Source: an uncultured Clostridia bacterium (GTDB lineage: Bacteria > Bacillota > Clostridia > Oscillospirales > Oscillospiraceae). From it: a stretch of DNA of 48,139 nucleotides. Of the stretch, positions 39,981 through 48,139 are shown piece after piece (position 1 is the first letter of the stretch; every line of letters starts with the position of its first letter). The notes under the pieces were generated by a model. That model had not been told where the DNA came from and searched no databases. It saw nothing but the letters and a program-made list of their open reading frames with translations. The DNA is taken from NCBI GenBank assembly GCA_947307365.1, contig CAMZIY010000002.1, forward strand, positions 1-48,139, written 5' to 3'. The translations under genes and the position numbers were made by a program.

Positions 39981-40118
39981 TGCGGCTCGTCCTCCCAATG
40001 CTGTTTGATACGGGCGCCCGTCCTTCAGGCCCCGTAATTGAAGCAAATTTCGCGCATTCCATACAAATGCAAGATACTATATCATAAGCGCATGGTTTTT
40101 GCCAGAACTTTTTTCAAA

Positions 40119-40850
40119 TTATTCCGTTCCCCTCAGGGGACCCGCCAGGATCCCCGATCCCTCCCGGATGAGCCGGGGCTGAAAATCCAGGTGATCCGCG
40201 CTGAGGAGGGCGTAGCGCACCCCGTCCCGAGGTCCTTCCACCGCTCTGGTCCTGGCCTTGCCGTGGAGATGCCCGTAGTAGCACTCCTCTACCCCGTACT
40301 GCCTCAGCAGTCCGCAGATCTCCCGGCAGACGTAGTCGTCCCCGTACCGGGGAGGATAATGGAGGAAGCAGAGTTTTTCCCGCTCCCCCGCGGCCTTCAG
40401 GGAGGCCTCCAGCCGCATCAGCTCCCGCTGGAGGATCTTCCGGTCGTGGGCCTTCCCCGTCTCCTCCTCGAAGAACCAGCCCCGGGTGCCGCAGAGGGCC
40501 AGATCCCCGTAGGTATAGCAGTTGTTGTGTAGGATGCGGACGCTGCGGATGTTTTCCCGGGCAAAAAAGCTCTCGATCTTTGCGGCGGTGCTCCACCAGT
40601 AGTCGTGGTTGCCCTTGAGCAGCAGCTTCTGCCCGCCCAGCTCATCCAGGAAGTGAAAGTCCGCAGCGGCGGCCTCCAGGCCCATGCTCCAGGACAGATC
40701 CCCCAGGATGACGCACACGTCCTCCGGCCCCAGGGCAGAAAACGCCTCCCGGAGCTTCTCCTGATGATCCTTCCAGAGTCCGCCGAAAATATCCATGGGC
40801 TTATCCGCGCCCAGGGACAGGTGCAGATCTCCGATCCCGTACAGCGCCAC
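40119..40850 (-). CDS. Calcineurin-like metallophosphoesterase
   Basis: A 243-residue protein with all five metal-binding blocks: GIGDLHLS, LGDLSWSM, KGNHDYWW, HYPPRYGD and YYGHLHGK. These bind a two-metal centre that cleaves phosphoesters, often nucleotides or cyclic nucleotides; the substrate cannot be told from sequence. No signal peptide is seen, so it is cytoplasmic. It starts 15 bp after thrC ends and is likely in the same transcript. Confidence 0.9.
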   Translation of the reverse strand: MALYGIGDLHLSLGADKPMDIFGGLWKDHQEKLREAFSALGPEDVCVILGDLSWSMGLEAAAADFHFLDELGGQKLLLKGNHDYWWSTAAKIESFFARENIRSVRILHNNCYTYGDLALCGTRGWFFEEETGKAHDRKILQRELMRLEASLKAAGEREKLCFLHYPPRYGDDYVCREICGLLRQYGVEECYYGHLHGKARTRAVEGPRDGVRYALLSADHLDFQPRLIREGSGILAGPLRGTE

Positions 40851-40865
40851 GCCTTTTCCTCCGGC

Positions 40866-42350
40866 TCAGCCCAGCCCCAGCATGCGCAGCACCGCGTCCG
40901 TCATCTCCGTCTTTTCCACGGAGGCGGTGAAGCGGCGCTCCCGGTTTTCCAGTCCCTCCAGCGGGGCGGGAACAGCGGTGCCCGTCACCCGGGAAAGGGT
41001 GCGGATGAGCTCCGTGCCGCTGCCGGACTCCCGGCAGCCGATGGAACGCAGCACGCTGTCGCAGAACTTATAGGGGCTGGCGGTGGAGACCACCACCCCG
41101 AGGCGGTCGTCCCCGCTGGTGCGGCGGTACTGCTCCAGCACCTCCCAGGCCACGGCGGTATGGGGATCCATCAGGTATCCTTTTTTGTACATCCGGCCGA
41201 TGGCGGCCTCCGTTTCCTCCTCGCTGCTCCAGCCGCAGGCAAAGTCCGCCTGCAGCCGCTCCAGCAGGCTGCCGGAAACGCTGTATTTTCCCTCGCTGCT
41301 CAGCCGGTCCATGTATTCCCGCACGGTTTCGTCGCTGCCGGTCATAGCAAACAGCAGGCGCTCCAGGTTGCTGGAGATCAGGATGTCCATGGAGGGAGAA
41401 ATGGTGCAGTGGAAGGGCCGGTTCCGGTCGTAGACGCCGGTGCTGAGGAAATCCGTCAGGATATGGTTCGTGTTGGAGGCGCAGATGAGCTTCCCCACGG
41501 GCAGGCCCATGTGCTTGGCGAACCAGCCGGCCAGGATATTGCCGAAGTTCCCGGTGGGCACGCAGAAGTTCAGCTCGTCCCCCCAGGCGCAGAGGCCGGC
41601 CTTCACCGCGTCGCAGTAGGCGGAGAAGTAGTACACCACCTGGGGCAGCAGACGGCCCCAGTTGATGGAATTGGCGGAGGAGAAGAACCAGCCCGCTTCC
41701 TCCAGCCTGCCCCGGAGGGCGGTATCGGAGAAGATGGCCTTCACCCCGTTCTGGGCGTCGTCAAAATTCCCCTTTACGCCGCAGACGCCCACGTTCCCGC
41801 CGACCTGGGTCTGCATCTGCAGCTTCTGCACGTCGCTCACCCCGTCGGAGGGGTAGAAGACCAGGATCTTCGTGCCGGGCACGTCCCGGAAGCCCTCCAG
41901 GGCCGCCTTGCCCGTGTCCCCGCTGGTGGCCACCAGGATGCACACCTGCTTCCGCTCCCCCGTCTTCTTCAGGGAGGCGGTGAGGAGCCTGGGCATGATC
42001 TGCAGGGCCATGTCCTTGAAGGCGCAGGTGGGACCGTGCCACAGCTCCAGGAAGGCGGCGGCGCCGTCCACCGGACGCAGGGGCGCCGGATCCGGGCCGA
42101 AGCGCTCCGGGGCATAGGCCGCGGCGGCATACTCCGCCAGTTCATCGGCGGAGAACTCCTCCAGGAACAGGCCCATGATCTTCGCCGCCCGTCCGGGATA
42201 ATCCAGGTCCCCCAGGGCGCGGATCTCCTCCGGGCTCACCCGGGGAAGACTTTCGGGAAGGAAAAGGCCGCCCTCCCGGCTCAGGCCCCGGGCAATGGCC
42301 TCCGCAGCGCTCAGGCTGAGGGAAGCGTCTCTCGTACTCAAATACCGCAT
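40866..42350 (-). CDS. thrC: Threonine synthase
   Basis: A PLP enzyme converting O-phosphohomoserine to threonine. It has 494 residues, the length of the long (yeast/E. coli-like) class. The N-terminus MRYLSTRD, the PLP Lys112 in PTCAFKDMALQ, the phosphate-binding VATSGDTGKAALEGF, and SINWGRLLPQVVYYF with PTGNFGNILAGW are all present. No homoserine-pathway genes lie nearby. It starts 16 bp after the M19 dipeptidase gene. Confidence 0.96.
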   Translation of the reverse strand: MRYLSTRDASLSLSAAEAIARGLSREGGLFLPESLPRVSPEEIRALGDLDYPGRAAKIMGLFLEEFSADELAEYAAAAYAPERFGPDPAPLRPVDGAAAFLELWHGPTCAFKDMALQIMPRLLTASLKKTGERKQVCILVATSGDTGKAALEGFRDVPGTKILVFYPSDGVSDVQKLQMQTQVGGNVGVCGVKGNFDDAQNGVKAIFSDTALRGRLEEAGWFFSSANSINWGRLLPQVVYYFSAYCDAVKAGLCAWGDELNFCVPTGNFGNILAGWFAKHMGLPVGKLICASNTNHILTDFLSTGVYDRNRPFHCTISPSMDILISSNLERLLFAMTGSDETVREYMDRLSSEGKYSVSGSLLERLQADFACGWSSEEETEAAIGRMYKKGYLMDPHTAVAWEVLEQYRRTSGDDRLGVVVSTASPYKFCDSVLRSIGCRESGSGTELIRTLSRVTGTAVPAPLEGLENRERRFTASVEKTEMTDAVLRMLGLG

Positions 42351-42366
42351 AGCTCGTTCCTCCTGT

Positions 42367-43293
42367 TCAGTCTCCGACGACCCGTCTCCAGTTATTGAAG
42401 AACAGATCGTCCAGCAGGCTCTGTGGATATCCCCGCTTCTGCAGCTCCTGTTCCAGGAGCCTGACGTCCTGCACGCCGCTCATCCCTTTGGGCAGGCTCT
42501 CGCAGCCGTCCAGGTCTCCGCCCATGGCCACGGTCTTTTCCCCGCCCAGATCCAGGAAATGCTCCAGGTGCCGGACGACGGTCTCGACGGTGACCTCTCC
42601 CTCCCCCAGGAAGGCGGTGTACAGGTTCAGTCCCGCTGCGCCGCCGTGGTCCCGGATAGCCCGGAACATATCGTCCGTCAGGTTCCGGGTGTGCTCATGG
42701 ACCGCCCGGGAATTGGAATGAGTAGCCGCGAAGGGCCCCTTGAGCTGCTTTTCCAGGTCCCAGAAGCCGGGATCGCTGAGATGGGAGACGTCCAGGATGA
42801 GTCCCAGCTCCTCTCCCAGCCGGACGAAGTCCTTCCCCGCGGCGCTCAGGCCCCGGTCCGGGTCCTGCACGTTGGTGCCGCAGAGGGCGGTGGCCCGGTT
42901 CCAGGTGAGGCAGAGGCTGCGCACGCCCTTCTCCGCCGCCTGCTCCAGGCGTCTGGGGTCGCAGTTCAGCACTTCCGCCCCCTCCACGCTCAGAAAGGCC
43001 GCCGCCTTGCCCGCGGCCATGGCCGCGTCCGCCTCGCTGCCGGTGCGGCAGAAGGCCATATGGTCCCCGCAGGCCTCCAGCTCCTCCTGGAAACGCCCGT
43101 AGAACAGGTCGAAGATATCCCCGTCCCGGACGAATTCCGGGGTGCCGAAGATGGCGAAAAACTGGGCGTAGCCTCCCAAGGAGAGGCCCCGTTCCAGGTC
43201 CACGTGCAGGGAATTGCGGTATAGCGCCCCGGCGGGCTGACGGGAAAACCGCAGCGCCAGGAGGGTATCGCAGTGTCCGTCGAACAGCTTCAT
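42367..43293 (-). CDS. Membrane-dipeptidase-like peptidase (family M19)
   Basis: A 308-residue zinc dipeptidase. Metal-binding elements in order: DGHCDT near residue 5, SVEGAE near 103, DVSHLSDPGFWD, then THSNSR. The ending (LLDDLFFNNWRRVVGD) matches the family. It probably hydrolyses dipeptides, including D-residue or wall-derived ones. No signal peptide is seen. It starts one base after yraN ends. Confidence 0.93.
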   Translation of the reverse strand: MKLFDGHCDTLLALRFSRQPAGALYRNSLHVDLERGLSLGGYAQFFAIFGTPEFVRDGDIFDLFYGRFQEELEACGDHMAFCRTGSEADAAMAAGKAAAFLSVEGAEVLNCDPRRLEQAAEKGVRSLCLTWNRATALCGTNVQDPDRGLSAAGKDFVRLGEELGLILDVSHLSDPGFWDLEKQLKGPFAATHSNSRAVHEHTRNLTDDMFRAIRDHGGAAGLNLYTAFLGEGEVTVETVVRHLEHFLDLGGEKTVAMGGDLDGCESLPKGMSGVQDVRLLEQELQKRGYPQSLLDDLFFNNWRRVVGD

Positions 43294-43294
43294 A

Positions 43295-43654
43295 TCAGAA
43301 TGCCTCCGAGATCAGATTCAGTCTTTCGATCCGGTCGCTCTCCCGGTCCAGGTAGATCTCCACCACGTCGAAGCGGCAGGGAGGATCCTCCAGCCCGTTT
43401 TCCACCAGCCAGCTCTCCGCCGCCAGCCGCAGCTTCCGCTGCTTGGCCGGGGTGACGTACTCCGCCGCCGGGGCGTAGCCTCCGGTCCGCCGGAGCTTTA
43501 CCTCCACGAAAACGTATTCCCTGCCGTCCCGGGCGATGATGTCCACCTCCCCCAGACGGCAGCGGTAATTCATGGCCAGGATCTTCCACCGTTTCTTCCG
43601 GAGCCAGTCGGCGGCGGCCGCCTCCCCCATGGCTCCCAGCAGCTGGGTCTTCAT
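43295..43654 (-). CDS. yraN: YraN family (UPF0102) endonuclease-fold protein
   Basis: A 119-residue protein with the restriction-endonuclease-like fold pattern GEVDIIARDG...FVEVKLR, giving the E-D-EVK set. The N-terminal GAMGEAAAADWL and YRCRLGEVD are typical. Activity is unproven in most bacteria. It overlaps rnhB by 4 bp, a common rnhB-yraN arrangement. Confidence 0.93.
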   Translation of the reverse strand: MKTQLLGAMGEAAAADWLRKKRWKILAMNYRCRLGEVDIIARDGREYVFVEVKLRRTGGYAPAAEYVTPAKQRKLRLAAESWLVENGLEDPPCRFDVVEIYLDRESDRIERLNLISEAF

Positions 43655-44229
43655 TTTTCCAGCCCCTTCAAAAAGGTCAGCCGATGGATGGGGCAGGGTC
43701 CCAGCTCCGCCAGCGCGGCGTAATGGGCTTTTGTCCCGTAGCCCTTATGCTTTGCAAAGCCGTAACCGGGATACTGCCGGTCGTAGTCCAGCATGAGCCG
43801 GTCCCGGCTCACCTTGGCCAGGATGGAGGCGGCGGCGATGCAGTCGTATTTTCCGTCTCCCCCCACCACGCAGCGCACCGGGACCGGCAGCTGCGGCGGG
43901 CGGTTCCCGTCCACAAAGGCATAGTCCGGCGCCCGGTCCAGCTGACCGAAGGCCCGGCCCATGGCCTGAAAGGTGGCCTGCAGGATGTTGATCCGGTCGA
44001 TCTCCTTCTCGTCCGCCCAGCCGACGCCCCAGGCGACTGCGGTTTCCAGGATGCGGTCGAACAGCGCATCCCGGGCTTTGGGGCTGAGCTTCTTGGAATC
44101 GTTCAGGCCGGGCAGGTCGTACTCCTCCGGGAGGATCACGGCGGCGGCGCACACCGGTCCCGCCAAAGGGCCCCGGCCCGCCTCGTCGATCCCGCATACC
44201 AGACCGTATTCTCCTTCCGGCTTCAGCAT
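43651..44229 (-). CDS. rnhB: Ribonuclease HII
   Basis: Removes ribonucleotides and RNA primers from DNA. It has 192 residues. The catalytic GIDEAGRGPLAGPV gives Asp15 and Glu16; the remaining acidic residues lie in FVDGNRPP and SRDRLMLDYD. It overlaps rbgA by 7 bp in the conserved rplS-lepB-rbgA-rnhB order. Confidence 0.96.
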   Translation of the reverse strand: MLKPEGEYGLVCGIDEAGRGPLAGPVCAAAVILPEEYDLPGLNDSKKLSPKARDALFDRILETAVAWGVGWADEKEIDRINILQATFQAMGRAFGQLDRAPDYAFVDGNRPPQLPVPVRCVVGGDGKYDCIAAASILAKVSRDRLMLDYDRQYPGYGFAKHKGYGTKAHYAALAELGPCPIHRLTFLKGLEK

Positions 44230-45092
44230 TCCGGTTCCTCCAGGGTGATCCTGCCCAGGCTTCCCGCCTGGAATTCATCCAGCAGCACCCTGCTCATCCG
44301 TTCCAGATCCGTCTCTCCCCCGGAGACCAGGAATCCCCGCTTCCGGGCGGCGGCCTCCAGAAGGGCGGGGCCGTCCAGCCCCTCCGTATCCCCCAGCTTG
44401 TACCGGGCCCGGAACAGCTCCCGGTATTCCCGGTTCAGCAGCTCCGCCAGGCGCAGGGCCAGGGCCTCCTGGTCCAGGATCTCCTCCTTCACCGCTCCGG
44501 TGAAGGCCAGGTGCTCCCCCACCGAGGGATCCTCGAAACGGGGCCAGAGGACGCCGGGGGTATCCAGAAGCTCCAGGCTCCGATCCACCGTGATCCATTG
44601 TCTGCCCTTGGTCACGCCGGGTTTGTTCCCCGCGGCGGCGGCTTTGCGTCCCGCTGCCTTGTTGATGAAGGTGGATTTTCCCACGTTGGGGATGCCCACC
44701 ACCATGGCCCGGATGGGACGGCTGGCCTGGCCCTTTGCCGCCAGACGCTCCAGCTTTTCCTTCAGCAGCGCGCGCATGGCCGCCGGGAGCTTCTCCACGC
44801 CCTTTCCTCCCCGGCTGTCCGCCGCCAGAGCGGCGACGCCGGAGGCGCGGTAATACCGCAGCCAGCGCTCCGTGGCCGCCGGATCCGCCAGATCCGCCCG
44901 GTTCAGCAGCACCAGCCTGGGCTTCTGCCCCAGCACCTCATCCAGCGCCGGGTTCCGGCTGGACCGGGGGATGCGGGCGTCCGTCAGCTCGATCACCGCG
45001 TCCACCAGCTTCAGGTCCCCCTCCATGGCCCGCAGGGCCTTGGTCATATGACCGGGGAACCAGTTCACATTCACCTGATCCCGGTCAGCCAC
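44223..45092 (-). CDS. rbgA: Ribosome biogenesis GTPase RbgA (YlqF)
   Basis: A 289-residue circularly permuted GTPase needed for late 50S assembly. It opens INWFPGHM-like VNWFPGHMTKALR. The G4 motif is NRAD (Arg for the usual Lys), G1 is GIPNVGKST and G3 is DTPGVLWP. The C-terminal helical domain binds RNA. It overlaps lepB by 8 bp. Confidence 0.96.
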   Translation of the reverse strand: MADRDQVNVNWFPGHMTKALRAMEGDLKLVDAVIELTDARIPRSSRNPALDEVLGQKPRLVLLNRADLADPAATERWLRYYRASGVAALAADSRGGKGVEKLPAAMRALLKEKLERLAAKGQASRPIRAMVVGIPNVGKSTFINKAAGRKAAAAGNKPGVTKGRQWITVDRSLELLDTPGVLWPRFEDPSVGEHLAFTGAVKEEILDQEALALRLAELLNREYRELFRARYKLGDTEGLDGPALLEAAARKRGFLVSGGETDLERMSRVLLDEFQAGSLGRITLEEPEC

Positions 45093-45648
45093 TGCTTTTT
45101 CCTCCGGCCAGGAAGGTCAGGGGCCAGATGCGGAACAGCACCTTCCCCAGCACGCAGCGGGTGTCGATCTGCCCGATGCGGCTGCTGCGGCTGTCCGTGC
45201 TCTCGTTCCGGTTGTCCCCCATGCAGAAGATGCACCCTTCCTTCACGGTGACGGGACCGGTCATATCCAGCTCCCGGTGGGTGAGCTCCGCGATATAGGG
45301 TTCATCCAGCACCTTGCCGTCCACGGTGACGACGCCCTTCTTGAAATCGATCTTCACCGTCTGTCCCTCCGTGGCGATGACCCGCTTCACCAGGCTGTCG
45401 TCCCCGTAGCTGCGTTGGGTGAACACCACGATGTCCCCCTGCTTCGGGGCGGAATGGATCCGGCTGATCACGACCCTTTCCCCGTCAAACAGGGTGGGAT
45501 TCATGCTGCCTCCGTCCACGGTCACGACCCGCACCACGAACAGGAAGAGCAGGATGCAGATGACGATGGCGCTGACGATGCTCTCCAGCCAGTCGTACAC
45601 GCCGCTGAGAAACGAGGGCTTCTTCTCCGTATCCTTGTTTTCTTCCAT
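45085..45648 (-). CDS. lepB: Signal peptidase I
   Basis: A 187-residue type I signal peptidase. An N-terminal cytoplasmic segment and one transmembrane helix (about 24-42) precede the nucleophile Ser48 in GGSMNPTL and the general-base Lys88 in LVKRVIATEG. Box D, GCIFCMGDNRNESTDSR, is intact. ATG 45648 is chosen; the open frame upstream only reads through the repeat region. It cuts Sec and Tat signal peptides at the outer membrane face. Confidence 0.96.
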   Translation of the reverse strand: MEENKDTEKKPSFLSGVYDWLESIVSAIVICILLFLFVVRVVTVDGGSMNPTLFDGERVVISRIHSAPKQGDIVVFTQRSYGDDSLVKRVIATEGQTVKIDFKKGVVTVDGKVLDEPYIAELTHRELDMTGPVTVKEGCIFCMGDNRNESTDSRSSRIGQIDTRCVLGKVLFRIWPLTFLAGGKSSG

Positions 45649-45719
45649 GACTTCTCGCCTCCTGCATGATCCGTAATGGCAATCGATCGCGGTAAATCGG
45701 AAGGGGGCGCTGAAAGCGG

Positions 45720-45800
45720 CTCCTTCACCGTTCCCCGCCAAGGCCGACGATTTGCCCGATGCTCTTGATATGCTGAAGGGGGTGCCATCAGCACCCCCTT
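45720..45800. repeat. 81-bp direct repeat, copy A
   Basis: Aligns base for base, with about eight differences, to 45905-45985. Its last 25 bp form the hairpin AAGGGGGTGC...GCACCCCCTT. Confidence 0.88.
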
Positions 45801-45904
45801 CTGTGCTTCGACAAAGTCTCCGCACTGAAGCAATTTGCAGGCGCACGCCTGCAAATTGGCCGCCTGCGGGCGGGTTATGCGACGTGAAGGGGCCTCCGGG
45901 CCGG

Positions 45905-45985
45905 CCCCTTCACCGTTCCCCGCCAAGGCTGACGTTTTGCTTGATGCTTCTGATATGCAGAAGGGGGTGCCATCAGCACCCCCTT
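45905..45985. repeat. 81-bp direct repeat, copy B
   Basis: The copy next to the rplS stop; its terminal hairpin (45961-45985) may terminate or stabilise the rplS transcript. The same hairpin is in copy A. Confidence 0.88.
45961..45985 (-). terminator. Hairpin after rplS
   Basis: 10-bp GC-rich arms (AAGGGGGTGC/GCACCCCCTT) lie eight bases after the rplS stop. There is no U-run, so it could be a 3'-end stabiliser with read-through into lepB. Confidence 0.5.
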
Positions 45986-45993
45986 GCATTTGA

Positions 45994-46335
45994 TTACAGT
46001 TTTTCCTTGACCTTTGCCTTCTTGCCGACTCTGTCCCGCAGGTAATGGAGCTTCGCCCGGCGGACCTTGCCGCGGCGGACGGTCTCGATGGACGCGATAT
46101 TGGGGGAGTGGATCGGGAAGACTTTTTCGTAGCCCACGTTGTAGGCCACGCGGCGGACGGTGATGGTCTCGTTGATGCCGCCGTGCTTCCGGGCGATCAC
46201 GATGCCCTCAAACACCTGAATCCGCTCCCGGTTGCCTTCCTTTACCTTAACGGAAACGCGGACCGTATCGCCCACGTTGATCTCAGGCAGCTCCGGCTTC
46301 AGATACTGATCGGAGAGCGCTTTTACCAGATCCAT
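45994..46335 (-). CDS. rplS: 50S ribosomal protein L19
   Basis: A 113-residue protein with family motifs [48 protein letters not shown] and the C-terminal [19 protein letters not shown]. It lies at the 30S-50S interface. ATG 46335 follows AAAGGAGG. In many Firmicutes it follows trmD; here it has its own promoter and leader, and the upstream neighbour is the DUF2344 gene. Confidence 0.98.
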   Translation of the reverse strand: MDLVKALSDQYLKPELPEINVGDTVRVSVKVKEGNRERIQVFEGIVIARKHGGINETITVRRVAYNVGYEKVFPIHSPNIASIETVRRGKVRRAKLHYLRDRVGKKAKVKEKL

Positions 46336-46425
46336 GATTTGTTTTCCTCCTTTCAGAGCAGGTGTTCGTACCGCGTCTGACGGCATAGGACCACCCTTAT
46401 CCAAGCTGCAAGCACGCTTGCAGAC
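46336..46425 (-). promoter_or_regulatory. rplS 5' leader with stem-loop
   Basis: Transcription from the upstream promoter would start near 46425 and give a leader of about 90 bases. It opens with a perfect hairpin, CTGCAAG/CTTGCAG (46423-46406), followed by GGATAAGGGTGGTCC. Autoregulatory L19 leaders exist in Bacilli; similarity to them is not established here. Confidence 0.4.
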
Positions 46426-46431
46426 TGAAGG

Positions 46432-46460
46432 ATTTTACCATAGTCTCCCGGGAAATGCAA
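46432..46460 (-). promoter_or_regulatory. Sigma-A promoter of rplS
   Basis: -35 TTGCAT (46460-46455), a 17-bp spacer and -10 TAAAAT (46437-46432) with an extended TGG. Confidence 0.75.
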
Positions 46461-46468
46461 GTACTTTT

Positions 46469-47083
46469 TTACGCAAATACCTTTATATCTCCGTCGTACA
46501 GGGCAATGCGGCGGCATTTCCGGGGCGCGGGCAGTCCGCAGCCCTCCAGGGCCCGGGAAACGTCCCCTGTGTTCACCGTGGGCTCCGCCGCCCGGATGCG
46601 CAGGCGAAGGGTCTCCCCCTCCCTGCCCAGCACCCGCACATGGGGGGCGATATCCAGGGGATTCAGGCCCCGCTTGGTCTTCTTTTCCACCACCAGAGGC
46701 TTTCCCGCCCGGAGCAGGCTTTCCGCTTCGGCGCAGTCCCGGTGGAAGATCAGCTCCCAGTCCGCCCAGGCGATCTTCCCCGCCCCCAGCACGGGTTCTC
46801 CGGCGTCCAGCACCCGCAGGCCCTCCGGCAGCGCCGGGTTCAGGGCGGCGGGCAGGTCCGGCGGACCGGAAAGGATCTGCACATCCAGCACCTCGCAGAC
46901 GCTTTCGCACCCAAGCTGCAGGGGGGCGGCGATACTCATCTTCGGATGGGGGTTGAAGCCTTCGGAATGCTTGACGGCGATCCCCGCCCGGACGAAGGCC
47001 CGCTGGAAAGTGCGGAGGACGTCCAGATGGGAGAGGTAGGCGGCCTTCCCCGTTTTCTCGAAACGCAGGCGCAGCTCAGGCAT
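46469..47083 (-). CDS. DUF2344 / TIGR03936 radical-SAM-associated protein
   Basis: A 204-residue protein of the TIGR03936 family, which nearly always accompanies the TIGR03960 radical SAM protein. Typical segments are LRFEKTGKAAYLSHLDVLRTFQRA (within it SHLDVLR), GFNPHPKMSIAAPL and an LDVQ strand. The molecular role is not known; an RNA-related function has been suggested from neighbours such as rng and rplU. It overlaps the radical SAM gene by 8 bp. rng is not downstream here. Confidence 0.92.
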   Translation of the reverse strand: MPELRLRFEKTGKAAYLSHLDVLRTFQRAFVRAGIAVKHSEGFNPHPKMSIAAPLQLGCESVCEVLDVQILSGPPDLPAALNPALPEGLRVLDAGEPVLGAGKIAWADWELIFHRDCAEAESLLRAGKPLVVEKKTKRGLNPLDIAPHVRVLGREGETLRLRIRAAEPTVNTGDVSRALEGCGLPAPRKCRRIALYDGDIKVFA

Positions 47084-48139
47084 CGCATTTTCCTCCCTTC
47101 AGCAGGGACGCGGCTCCGCAGCCCAGGCACTGCTGCCGGCAGTCCGGGCTGGTCTTCCCCTCCCGGGCCAGGCGCAGCTCCCGCAGGAGATGGGCCTTGG
47201 TCACCCCGTCGTCGATCACGTCCCAGGGAAGGTACTCCTCCTCCCCCCGCTCCCGGCGGGCGTAGAAATCCGGGTCCAGTCCCTCCTCCCGGAAGGCGGC
47301 GAGCCAGTCCTCCAGGGAGAAGAATTCCTCCCATGCCTGGAGCCCGCCGGACTTTTCAAAGAGCCGCCGGAGCACACCGCCCATGCGCCGGTCCCCCGCC
47401 GCCAGGGCCGCCTCCACATAGCTCACGTCCTGGGCATGCCAGTTGTATGTGATGGCCTTGGTGCGGATGGCGTCCTTCAGCAGCCGCTGCCGCCGGATCA
47501 GCTCCTCCATGGAGCACTGGGGGCACCACTGGAAGGGGGTCATGGGCTTGGGAATGAACATGGATGTGGATACGGTGATCCGCACTCCCCGGCTCCGGTT
47601 GGGACTGGCCTCCCGCCAAACCTGCCAGACCTTCTGAGCCAGGTCCGCAATGGCCAGCACGTCCTCGTCCGTCTCCGTGGGCAGACCCAGCATGAAATAC
47701 AGCTTCACCCCGTTCCACCCACCGGCGAAGGCGGTGCGGCAGGATCGGAGGAGATCCTCCTCCGTCACGTTCTTGTTGATCACATCCCGCAGACGCTGGG
47801 ACCCCGCCTCCGGAGCGAAGGTGAGGCCGCTTTTCCGCACCTTCTGCACCCGCTGCATCAGGTCCATGGAGAAATTGTCCGCCCGGAGGGAGGGAAGGGA
47901 CAGGCTCACGCTCCGGGGCTCGCACCAGTTCAGCAACCCGTCGCACAGTTCCCCCAGCTCCTTATAGTCACTGGTGCTGAGGGAGGTGAGGCTGATCTCC
48001 TCGTATCCGGCATACCGGAGGCTCTCGATCCCCTGACGGATCAGCGTCTCCGCCTTTTTGGCCCGCACCGGGCGGTAGATGTATCCCGCCTGGCAGAAGC
48101 GGCAGCCCCGGATGCAGCCCCGGAACAGCTCCAGCATGG
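47076..48139 (-). CDS. TIGR03960 family B12-binding radical SAM protein (5'-truncated by window edge)
   Basis: The C-terminal 353 or so residues of a protein usually near 600; the N-terminal B12-binding region lies beyond the window. The radical SAM cluster motif is CIRGCRFC at the edge, followed by AGYIYRPVR, SLTSLSTSDY, LSLPSLRADNFS and GLTFAPEAGSQRLRDVINKN, all typical of the family. The C-terminus has a CxxxC-xx-C cluster (CRQQCLGCG). The function is unknown, probably modification of RNA or a ribosomal component. It is coupled to the DUF2344 gene. Confidence 0.93.
   Translation of the reverse strand, partial: MLELFRGCIRGCRFCQAGYIYRPVRAKKAETLIRQGIESLRYAGYEEISLTSLSTSDYKELGELCDGLLNWCEPRSVSLSLPSLRADNFSMDLMQRVQKVRKSGLTFAPEAGSQRLRDVINKNVTEEDLLRSCRTAFAGGWNGVKLYFMLGLPTETDEDVLAIADLAQKVWQVWREASPNRSRGVRITVSTSMFIPKPMTPFQWCPQCSMEELIRRQRLLKDAIRTKAITYNWHAQDVSYVEAALAAGDRRMGGVLRRLFEKSGGLQAWEEFFSLEDWLAAFREEGLDPDFYARRERGEEEYLPWDVIDDGVTKAHLLRELRLAREGKTSPDCRQQCLGCGAASLLKGGKCDA

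Larger units (their letters stand above)
45649..45993. other. Gene-free interval with a direct duplication and hairpins
   Basis: This 345-bp gap between rplS and lepB holds no gene. It consists of an 81-bp duplication (45720-45800 and 45905-45985) on either side of a 13-bp-arm hairpin (45831-45858) and smaller GC hairpins. Confidence 0.8.

Noticed and set aside
45649..45846. 66-codon N-terminal extension of lepB
   Set aside because: It reads through the 81-bp repeat. ATG 45648 gives a normal-length signal peptidase beginning with a cytoplasmic segment.

Overview
This GC-rich window looks chromosomal and comes from an anaerobic, spore-forming Firmicute of class Clostridia. Gene content and the intergenic repeat style suggest Oscillospirales, but that placement is inference. 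Evidence for a sporeformer: spoIIGA-sigE and spoVAD-spoVAE. Evidence for a Gram-positive cell: the prkC/prpC PASTA-kinase pair, RemA, cdaA-cdaR and a type I signal peptidase. Most genes are tightly packed, with ATGA overlaps and clear Shine-Dalgarno sites.

Layout. 0-3.5 kb: a broken 5' edge, a secreted stalk-domain protein, a YczE-like membrane protein, tRNA-Ser(GCT) followed by a mini-hairpin array, and an alpha/beta hydrolase lacking its nucleophile. 3.6-9.8 kb (+): spoIIGA-sigE, an O-antigen-ligase-like protein, then a promoter driving an alpha-oxoamine synthase, an SDR and a class-C-like serine hydrolase. 9.8-13.1 kb: divergent XRE and MerR regulators, an orphan small gene and spoVAD-spoVAE. 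13.1-14.4 kb (-): two orphan small membrane proteins with strong promoters.

14.4-30.8 kb (-): a long housekeeping block. In transcription order it is DUF3343 and a cysteine desulfurase; cdaA-cdaR-rseC (c-di-AMP synthesis); yicC-remA-gmk-rpoZ-priA; then, after a 535-bp repeat-rich gap, def-fmt-rsmB-rlmN-prpC-prkC-rsgA. This is the conserved Firmicute cluster with coaBC absent between rpoZ and priA.

30.8-33.9 kb is the accessory part. A 1.25-kb gene-free segment holds a nested inverted-repeat structure built of small hairpins, a heptamer minisatellite, and a cluster of CAAGTAA/TTACTTG palindromes. The palindromes abut a two-gene replication module (CHC2 zinc-finger protein and RecA-fold ATPase) with its own operator-like promoter. 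It resembles the replication core of a mobile element, with no integrase or structural genes visible.

34.0-48.1 kb (-): tig-clpP-clpX-lon (proteostasis; this ClpP has Asn for the triad Asp), then a metallophosphoesterase, thrC, an M19 dipeptidase, yraN, rnhB, rbgA, lepB and rplS, then the DUF2344/radical-SAM pair, which runs off the window edge.

The most interesting items are the 30.9-33.9 kb composite region, the ClpP triad change, apparently leaderless starts at spoIIGA, the O-antigen ligase and perhaps spoVAD, and the serine-palmitoyltransferase-like/SDR cassette.
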